Source: Streptomyces mexicanus (GTDB taxonomy: Bacteria; Actinomycetota; Actinomycetes; Streptomycetales; Streptomycetaceae). From it: 35,503 nt of DNA. Position 1 is the first letter of the stretch. Each line of letters begins with the position of its first letter. The stretch covers positions 492,358-527,860 of the forward strand of contig NZ_LR732544.1 in the NCBI RefSeq assembly GCF_902506575.1, in the 5' to 3' direction. Position numbers and translations under genes: made by a program. This document shows, piece by piece, positions 30,395 to 35,503 of the stretch. The notes beneath the pieces were generated by a model that ran no database searches, was not told the origin of the DNA, and saw only the letters and a list, made by a program, of their open reading frames with translations.

Positions 30395-31844
30395 TCACGG
30401 CTCCCGGTGCTCGTGCGCCGCCCGCTCCAGTGCGGCCGCCTCCGCCTCGGCCAGCCGCTGCTCGGCCGCCACGTCGATGGACCGGGTCAGCCACCAGTAC
30501 AGCAGCGCCGAGACGGGCAGTCCGACGAACAGGGAGATGTCGGCGCCGCCCAGCGCCCGCGGCGGGCCCGACGAAGAGACGGCCGACGGAGAAGAACGGC
30601 ACCATGGCCGCGAACCCGGCCAGGTAGGAGGTGATGCCCTGCCATCCCCAGCGCCCGTAGACGCCGTGCGGGTCGAAGATCTCGGCGATGGCGTAGTGGC
30701 CGCGGCGCACCACGTAGTAGTCGGTCAGGTTGACCGCGGTCCACGGGATGAACAGGTAGAGCACCAGCAGCAGGAAGTCGTTGAAGTTCCGCAGGAAGTC
30801 CGAGGTCGCGGCCAGTGCGCCGAGCAGGGAGAGCACCGCCGTCAGCCCGAGGGTGACCAGGCGGACGGCGAGGGTGGGGCGGACCCTGCGGAAGGAGTCG
30901 ATGGCGCTGATCAGCGTGAGCGAGCCGCCGTACAGGTTGAGCGCCGTGACCGACACCAGGCCCAGCGCGGCGAACAGCAGCACGACCGCGCCGAACCCGG
31001 TGAACACGGTGTCACCGGCCGCGTCGATCGACCGGATCGTGTCGAAGTCCTGGCCGGCCCAGGCGGCGAGCAGCGTGCCGAGCACCATCAGCCAGATGCC
31101 GCCGAGCGCCGAGCCGAAGTAGGTCCAGTAGAACGTCTTGCGCACGGTGACGTCCGGGGGCAGGTAGCGCGAGTAGTCCGAGACGTAGATGGCCCAGCTG
31201 ATCTGGTAGCCGGCCACCACGCCGAACTGGGCCAGGAACGGCGTGAGCCGGAACGCGCCCAGGTCGAAGGAGCCCGCCGGGTAGTGCAGGTTCACCAGCA
31301 CACCCACGGTGAAGATCCCGAAGACGATCAGGAAGGTGTACGTCAGGATCCGCTCGGCCCGGTGGATGACGTCGTACCCGACGAGCGCCACGACCAGTGC
31401 GACGGCGGTGACCACGACGACCCACGGCTTGACGCCGCCGTGCAGCGTGGTGTGCAGGGCCTGCCCGGCGAGGATGGTGTTGAAGACGTTGAAGCCCGCG
31501 TACTGCACATACGCGAACAGCCACACCAGCAGGGCGCCGAGGTAGCCGAACTGCGGCCGGGACTGGATCATCTGCGGCAGCCCGAGCTGGGGGCCCTGGG
31601 CCGAGTGGAAGGCCATGAAGAAGGTGCCGATGACGGTGCCCGCCACGATGGCCAGCAGGGACCAGAGAAGATTGCCGCCCTCGGTGATGCTGATCAGGCC
31701 GACGGCCAGGGTGGCGATCTGCGCGTTCGACATGAACCACAGCGGGCCCAGGTGCCACAGCTTGCCGTGCCGCTCGTCCAGGGGCACGTAGTCGATGGAC
31801 CGGATCTCCAGACCCGGCCGGCGCGGCTCGGCCGATGTGCTCAC
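30395..31844 (-). pseudogene. NCS1 family cytosine/purine-type permease with a frameshift
   Basis: A nucleobase:cation symporter-1 family protein. It starts at GTG 31844 (preceded by GGGAGG) and runs through about eleven membrane helices, with typical segments S-N-A-Q-I-A-T-L, F-A-Y-V-Q-Y-A-G-F-N, D-Y-S-R-Y-L-P and T-D-Y-Y-V-V-R-R-G. Near 30556-30564, in a GC repeat, the frame breaks. The expected last helix (A-D-I-S-L-F-V-G-L-P-V-S-A-L-L-Y-W-W-L-T) and tail continue in another frame to TGA 30395-30397. As written, the reading frame instead runs to a stop at 30258 with an arginine/alanine-rich tail. A 2-base deletion or 1-base insertion would explain it. It could be a real mutation or a sequencing error; if corrected, an intact 483-residue transporter of nucleobases, hydantoin or a vitamin results. 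Confidence 0.78.
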
Positions 31845-32010
31845 GGTGCCTCCCGCAGGGTGCCTCCCGAGGCCGGCGCGCAGCCTCCCGAAGGGGGCGG
31901 CCGCAAGACCGATGCGCCTCAGTGGCCACAGTGGAGCCGCCACCGCCGCCGGTCAAGCCGGGCGGCCGTGCGCCGCTCGCGGCCGGCGCGGGCGCGGGCC
32001 GGGCTCGGCC

Positions 32011-32439
32011 TCAGCCCGCGAGCACCTGCGCCCAGCGACTGGTGCCGGCGCGGTCCGCGCGCAGCCCGCAGCGGGCCGACAGCACCGTGACGATGCCCAG
32101 GCCGCGGCCGTGCTCGTCCGGGTCGGGAGCGCACTGCGGCCCGGGCGGCGCCGTGGGTCCGCCGTCGGTCACCTCCACATGGACGGCTCGGCGGCCGTCC
32201 ACCGACAGCCGCCACAGCCGCAGCGTGGCCGGCGGCCGGGCGTGCACGAGCGCGTTGGTGACCAGCTCCGACACCACCAGCAGCACGTCGTCGGCGGCCT
32301 CCGCGGGCACGTTCCAGCCACTGAGGACCGCCCTCACCCGGCCGCGCACGGCCGAGACGGTCCCCGGCGTGTGCGGCAGCGGGAAGGCATGGCGGACCTC
32401 CCGCTGGGGCGCGGCTTGAAGCTGCGCGACGGACATCAT
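32011..32439 (-). CDS. RsbW-like ATP-binding protein (HATPase_c_2)
   Basis: A 142-residue single-domain histidine-kinase-type ATPase. It has the N box V-V-S-E58-L-V-T-N62-A-L-V-H-A, the G1 box V-T-D92-G-G and the G2 box H110-G-R-G-L-G-I. Streptomycetes carry many of these small anti-sigma-factor-like kinases. They typically phosphorylate an STAS anti-anti-sigma factor or bind a sigma factor, but no partner gene is nearby, so the target is unknown. The first ATG of a tandem pair (32439) was used, with GAGGGGAC upstream. A good -35/-10 pair lies 58-87 bases before the start, divergent from the gylR-like gene. Confidence 0.88.
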   Translation of the reverse strand: MMSVAQLQAAPQREVRHAFPLPHTPGTVSAVRGRVRAVLSGWNVPAEAADDVLLVVSELVTNALVHARPPATLRLWRLSVDGRRAVHVEVTDGGPTAPPGPQCAPDPDEHGRGLGIVTVLSARCGLRADRAGTSRWAQVLAG

Positions 32440-32496
32440 GGTGTCCCCTCTTCCTCCGGGCGGCGCTGCCGACCGGGAGCCGGGCGCAGACAAAGC

Positions 32497-32526
32497 ACGC
32501 TAAAGAACGACGGCGTGTGCGGTCAA
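32497..32526 (-). promoter_or_regulatory. Sigma-70-like promoter for the RsbW-like gene
   Basis: On the minus strand TTGACC (32526-32521) is separated by 18 bases from TAGCGT (32502-32497). This is close to the streptomycete housekeeping consensus and is correctly placed before the start at 32439. Confidence 0.55.
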
Positions 32527-32536
32527 CGCGCAGCGG

Positions 32537-32549
32537 TCGGCATTGCCGA
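32537..32549. promoter_or_regulatory. Palindromic operator candidate for the GylR-like regulator
   Basis: TCGGCA-T-TGCCGA is a perfect 6-bp inverted repeat with a one-base centre. It lies 30 bases upstream of the leaderless -10 box of the IclR gene, in the -35 area, and close to the divergent promoter. Autoregulation by IclR proteins from such sites is common; binding here is inferred. Confidence 0.45.
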
Positions 32550-32578
32550 ACGGCAGTCCCCATCGGGGCAAACCGGGC

Positions 32579-32584
32579 TAATAT
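32579..32584 (+). promoter_or_regulatory. -10 box of a leaderless promoter (TAATAT)
   Basis: TAATAT stands out as AT-rich in this DNA and is followed by 6 bases and the ATG at 32591. Transcription would start at or next to the start codon, giving a leaderless mRNA; no ribosome-binding site precedes the ATG. Confidence 0.6.
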
Positions 32585-32590
32585 CGGCGC

Positions 32591-33358
32591 ATGGCCGGAC
32601 CCGTCCAGTCGATCGAGCGCGCGGCGGCGATCCTGCGCCTGCTCGCCGGCGGTCCCCGCAGGCTGGGGCTCGGCGAGGTCGCCTCGTCCCTCGGCCTGGC
32701 CAAGGGCACCGCCCACGGCATCCTGCGCACGTTGCAGCACGTGGACTTCGTCGAGCAGGACGAGACCACCGGGAAGTACCAGCTCGGGGCGGCCCTGCTG
32801 CACCTGGGCACCAGCTACCTCGACGTCAACGAACTGCGCTCGCGCTCCCTGAACTGGGCCGACGCGCTGGCCGCCCGCAGCGGCGAGGCCGTCCGCCTGG
32901 GCACACCCCTGGAAGGCAAGGTTCTCGTCGTCCACCACGTCTTCCGGCCCGACGACACCCTGCAGACCCTGGACGTCGGCGCGCTGCTGCCGCTGCACGC
33001 CTCCTCCATGGGCAAGGTCCTGCTCGCCTTCGGCACCGCCGCCCCGGAGACCGGGCCGGGCGGGGAGCTGGAGGCGTACACCCGCCACACCCTGGTCACC
33101 CGGGAGGACCTGGACCGGGCGCTGGCGGAGATCCGCGAGCAGGGCTGGGGCGCGGAGGTGCAGGAGATGAGCCTGGGGGAGGCCGGGATCGCCGCCCCGA
33201 TCCGCGGGCACGGGGGCCTCGTGGTGGGCGCGATCGCCCTGTCCGGCCCGCCCGAGCGGATCTGCGACCCGAAAGGACGGCCGCAACCGGCGCTGATCGG
33301 ACTGCTCCGGGAGGCCGCACGGGCGATCTCCCGAGACCTGGGGGCGGCCCGCTGGTAG
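32591..33358 (+). CDS. IclR family regulator, GylR-like glycerol operon repressor
   Basis: A 255-residue IclR-type regulator. It has an N-terminal winged helix (V-Q-S-I-E-R-A-A-A-I-L-R-L-L, then L-G-E-V-A-S-S-L-G-L-A-K-G-T-A-H-G-I-L-R-T-L) and a C-terminal IclR effector domain containing L-P-L-H-A-S-S-M-G-K-V-L-L-A-F. It closely resembles streptomycete GylR, which represses glycerol catabolism and responds to glycerol or glycerol-3-phosphate. The glycerol kinase gene follows on the same strand after 60 bases, supporting that role. Expression is probably leaderless from TAATAT. Unlike the classical gyl locus, no aquaglyceroporin gene lies between the regulator and the kinase. Confidence 0.9.
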   Translation: MAGPVQSIERAAAILRLLAGGPRRLGLGEVASSLGLAKGTAHGILRTLQHVDFVEQDETTGKYQLGAALLHLGTSYLDVNELRSRSLNWADALAARSGEAVRLGTPLEGKVLVVHHVFRPDDTLQTLDVGALLPLHASSMGKVLLAFGTAAPETGPGGELEAYTRHTLVTREDLDRALAEIREQGWGAEVQEMSLGEAGIAAPIRGHGGLVVGAIALSGPPERICDPKGRPQPALIGLLREAARAISRDLGAARW

Positions 33359-33418
33359 ATCCCCGGTACCTGTCCACCTGCTCCCCCTGCGTCACGCACC
33401 GGAAGGCGGGCCCGAAGA

Positions 33419-34936
33419 ATGGCTGAGCGGTATGTGATGTCCATCGACCAGGGCACCACGTCCACCCGATGCATCCTGTTCGACCGGCGTGGGCGGCTGT
33501 GCGCGGTCGCCCAGCGGGAGCACCAGCAGTACTTCCCCCGCCCCGGCTGGGTCGAGCACGACGCGGTGGAGATCTGGCGCAACGTCCGGCGCATCGTCCC
33601 CGAGGCGATGGCGCACGCGGGCGTGGACGCCGGGGACATCGCCGCCGTCGGGATCGCCAACCAGCGGGAGACCACCGTGCTGTGGGACCGGCGGACCGGC
33701 CTGCCGCTGGGCCGCGCGATCGTCTGGCAGGACACCCGCACCGCACCTCTCGTCGACGCGCTCAGGGACCGCCCCGGCGACGAGTTCTTCCTGGACCGCT
33801 GCGGCCTGCCGCCCTCCACCTACTTCTCCGCCCTGCGCATCCGCTGGCTGTTCGACCACGTGGAGGGCCTGGAGGAGCGCGCCCGGGACGGCGAGGTGCT
33901 CTTCGGCACGATGGAGAGCTGGCTGATCTACAACCTCACCGGCGGCACCGACGGCGGCCTGCACATCACCGACCCCACCAACGCCAGCCGCACCATGCTC
34001 GTCAACCTCCGCACCCTGACCTGGGACGCGGAGCTGCTGGCCTTCTTCGGCGTGCCGCGCCCGCTGCTGCCCGAGATCCGTTCCTCGGCCGAGAGCTACG
34101 GCGAGGCCCGTGCGCTGCTCCCGGGCGTGCGCATCACCGCCGCCCTCGGCGACCAGCAGGCGGCGCTGTTCGGCCAGACCTGCTTCTCGCCCGGCGAGGC
34201 CAAGTGCACCTACGGCACCGGCAGCTTCCTGCTGATGAACACCGGCACCGACCTGGTGCGCTCCCACAACGGCCTGCTCACCACCGTCGCCTACAAGATC
34301 GCGGGCGAGCCCACGGTGTACGCCCTGGAAGGGCCGATGGCCGTCACCGGCTCGCTGGTGCAGTGGTTCCGCGACCGGCTCGGCCTGATCAGCACCGCGC
34401 CGGAGATCGAGACCCTGGCGCGCACCGTGGAGGACAACGGCGGCTGCTACATCGTGCCCGCCTTCTCCGGCCTGTTCGCCCCGCACTGGCGCAGCGACGC
34501 CCGCGGTGTCGTCGTCGGCCTGACCTCCTACATCACCAAGGGCCACCTGGCCCGGGCCGTGCTGGAGGCGACGGCCTGGCAGACCCGGGAGGTCGTCGAC
34601 GCCATGAACGCCGACTGCGGGCTGGCCCTGCGCCAGCTGAAGGTGGACGGCGGCATGACCTCGGACAACCTGCTGATGCAGCTGCTCGCCGACGTGCTCG
34701 ACGTGCCCGTCGTACGGCCCCTGGTGGCCGAGACGGTCTCCCTGGGCGCGGCCTACGCCGCCGGGCTCGCCGTCGACTACTGGGCGGACCTGGAGGTGCT
34801 GCGCCGCAACTGGCACCGGGCCGCCCAGTGGCTGCCCGCCATGGACCCGCGGCGGCGCGAGGAGGAGTACGAGAGCTGGCAGCGGGCCGTCGAACGGTCC
34901 CTGGGCTGGGTCCGTCCGCCCCAGCCGCCCGGCTGA
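33419..34936 (+). CDS. glpK: Glycerol kinase
   Basis: A 505-residue FGGY-family kinase with the glycerol kinase pattern throughout: [10 protein letters not shown] at the N-terminus (phosphate 1 loop), N-Q-R-E-T-T near residue 82, [26 protein letters not shown] near residue 245, and [12 protein letters not shown]. It phosphorylates glycerol to glycerol-3-phosphate. It follows the GylR-like gene and is probably repressed by it. Neither glpF nor glpD is present, so this may be a secondary kinase locus. The ATG at 33419 begins directly at the fold; the region after the stop has GC-rich inverted repeats before the shared terminator. Confidence 0.95.
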   Translation: MAERYVMSIDQGTTSTRCILFDRRGRLCAVAQREHQQYFPRPGWVEHDAVEIWRNVRRIVPEAMAHAGVDAGDIAAVGIANQRETTVLWDRRTGLPLGRAIVWQDTRTAPLVDALRDRPGDEFFLDRCGLPPSTYFSALRIRWLFDHVEGLEERARDGEVLFGTMESWLIYNLTGGTDGGLHITDPTNASRTMLVNLRTLTWDAELLAFFGVPRPLLPEIRSSAESYGEARALLPGVRITAALGDQQAALFGQTCFSPGEAKCTYGTGSFLLMNTGTDLVRSHNGLLTTVAYKIAGEPTVYALEGPMAVTGSLVQWFRDRLGLISTAPEIETLARTVEDNGGCYIVPAFSGLFAPHWRSDARGVVVGLTSYITKGHLARAVLEATAWQTREVVDAMNADCGLALRQLKVDGGMTSDNLLMQLLADVLDVPVVRPLVAETVSLGAAYAAGLAVDYWADLEVLRRNWHRAAQWLPAMDPRRREEEYESWQRAVERSLGWVRPPQPPG

Positions 34937-35096
34937 GCGGGACCGCCTCCCCGGGCGGCCCGCCACCTCCTCCGGGCGGCCCAGCGGCCCGGGGACAGGT
35001 GCCGTCCGGGCGCATCGGCTCGGGGAGCGGTGGTTACTCAGAGCGCGAGGGGTTCGGAAGTGTGCCCCCCGGGGGCTCTCCGCGCCACGGTCGCGG

Positions 35097-35122
35097 GGGG
35101 CCCGCCGCATGCGGCGGGCCCC
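35097..35122. terminator. 26-bp perfect palindrome, bidirectional terminator
   Basis: Two 13-base halves beginning GGGGCCCGCCGCA are exact reverse complements with no spacer; in RNA this gives an 11-bp GC stem with a 4-base loop. It lies between the convergent glpK and DUF2795 genes, 20 bases after the latter's stop. A smaller GCCCCCCGGGGGC palindrome lies at 35064-35076, on the glpK side. Confidence 0.78.
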
Positions 35123-35142
35123 GGCACGGGCACGGCCGCGCC

Positions 35143-35463
35143 TCAGCGGTCCAGCTCCTCCTCCACCGGCGGCTTCGGTACCTCGCGCAGATGCTGGGAC
35201 TGCCCCGGCCGGCCGCCCGCACGGGCCTGCTCCGCCTGCTGCGCGGGGCTCAGGCCGAGGTCGGAGTCGGCGGCCGTGCGCACCGACCGGGCCACCTCCT
35301 CGCGGTTGGCGTACTGCTCGGGCGGGATCCCGCGCAGCGCCTTGACGACCTCCTGCGGGGCTCCGGACCGGCTCGCGGCCTGCACCAGGTCGTCCTTGCC
35401 GGCCGGGAAGTCGACGTCCTTGACGGCCTTCACCACGTCCTGCGCGCTCGTCCTGTGGGCCAT
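35143..35463 (-). CDS. DUF2795 domain-containing protein
   Basis: A 106-residue soluble protein. Residues 5-70 form a DUF2795-like helical domain: Q-D-V-V-K-A-V-K-D-V-D-F-P-A-G-K-D-D-L-V, then L-R-G-I-P-P-E-Q-Y-A-N-R-E-E-V-A-R-S-V. A glutamine/proline-rich tail ends V-E-E-E-L-D-R. Such short proteins are common in actinobacteria, and the domain is often described as a stress-associated or DNA-associated helical module, but the function is not known. The ATG at 35463 has GGAGAAGGAG immediately upstream. It converges on glpK and shares the palindrome terminator. Confidence 0.87.
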   Translation of the reverse strand: MAHRTSAQDVVKAVKDVDFPAGKDDLVQAASRSGAPQEVVKALRGIPPEQYANREEVARSVRTAADSDLGLSPAQQAEQARAGGRPGQSQHLREVPKPPVEEELDR

Positions 35464-35503
35464 GACTCCTTCTCCCTCTCCGGACTGCCAGGACGTCCCG
35501 GGT

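Overview
The window looks like the chromosome of a streptomycete or close relative. It has very high GC with strong GC bias at third codon positions, many GTG starts, four-base GTGA stop/start overlaps, leaderless promoters (a -10 box 6-7 bases before the start codon), and typical actinobacterial families: a GylR-like IclR regulator beside glycerol kinase, GlxA/AraC, a small RsbW-like ATPase and DUF2795. No tRNA, rRNA, CRISPR array, insertion sequence or phage gene was seen. It reads as a metabolic accessory region made of separate catabolic modules, with several broken genes at module borders.

Layout. 1-2300: DUF488 protein and a FUSC-type membrane protein. 2300-6000: a divergent region with two strong palindromes, then an orphan FdhF/YdeP-type molybdopterin oxidoreductase overlapping fdhD, its sulfurtransferase. 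6046-7975: a LysR gene whose 5' end is destroyed by a perfect 25-bp inverted repeat (26 bp with one more pair), and a divergent GlxA-type regulator. 8137-9141: glyceraldehyde-3-phosphate dehydrogenase, followed by a fused, frameshifted relic of both 3-oxoacid CoA-transferase subunits. 9532-16472: a tight seven-gene leftward operon (fumarylacetoacetase-like protein, cyclase-family protein, FAD monooxygenase, ACMSD-type amidohydrolase, extradiol dioxygenase, second fumarylacetoacetase-like protein, SDR). This looks like a meta-cleavage pathway for an aromatic compound. A divergent LysR gene (16606) has ATC-N9-GAT operator half-sites in front of it.

That LysR has lost its 3' end and stop codon. 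Its frame runs straight into an L-talarate/galactarate dehydratase (17557-18741), the first gene of an aldaric-acid module: glucarate dehydratase gudD, a GntP permease, a LysR regulator and kdgD. Together these would import glucarate/galactarate and convert them through 5-dehydro-4-deoxyglucarate to 2-oxoglutarate semialdehyde; the last dehydrogenase is not in the window. The three promoters of this module (upstream of the galactarate dehydratase, gntP-gudD and kdgD) share a 31-bp element at a near-fixed distance from the -10 box. This is the best evidence here for a regulon not obvious from annotation.

24049-30249: a small secreted four-cysteine protein resembling the tendamistat fold, a GNAT acetyltransferase, a possible cysteine-containing leader peptide and repeat-rich leader before a YeeE/YedE sulfur transporter, a methyltransferase, a hypothetical protein, a tiny membrane protein and a Gfo/Idh/MocA dehydrogenase. 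30395-31844: an NCS1 permease with a frameshift before its last helix. 32011-35463: an RsbW-like ATPase, the gylR-like/glpK pair, and a DUF2795 protein.
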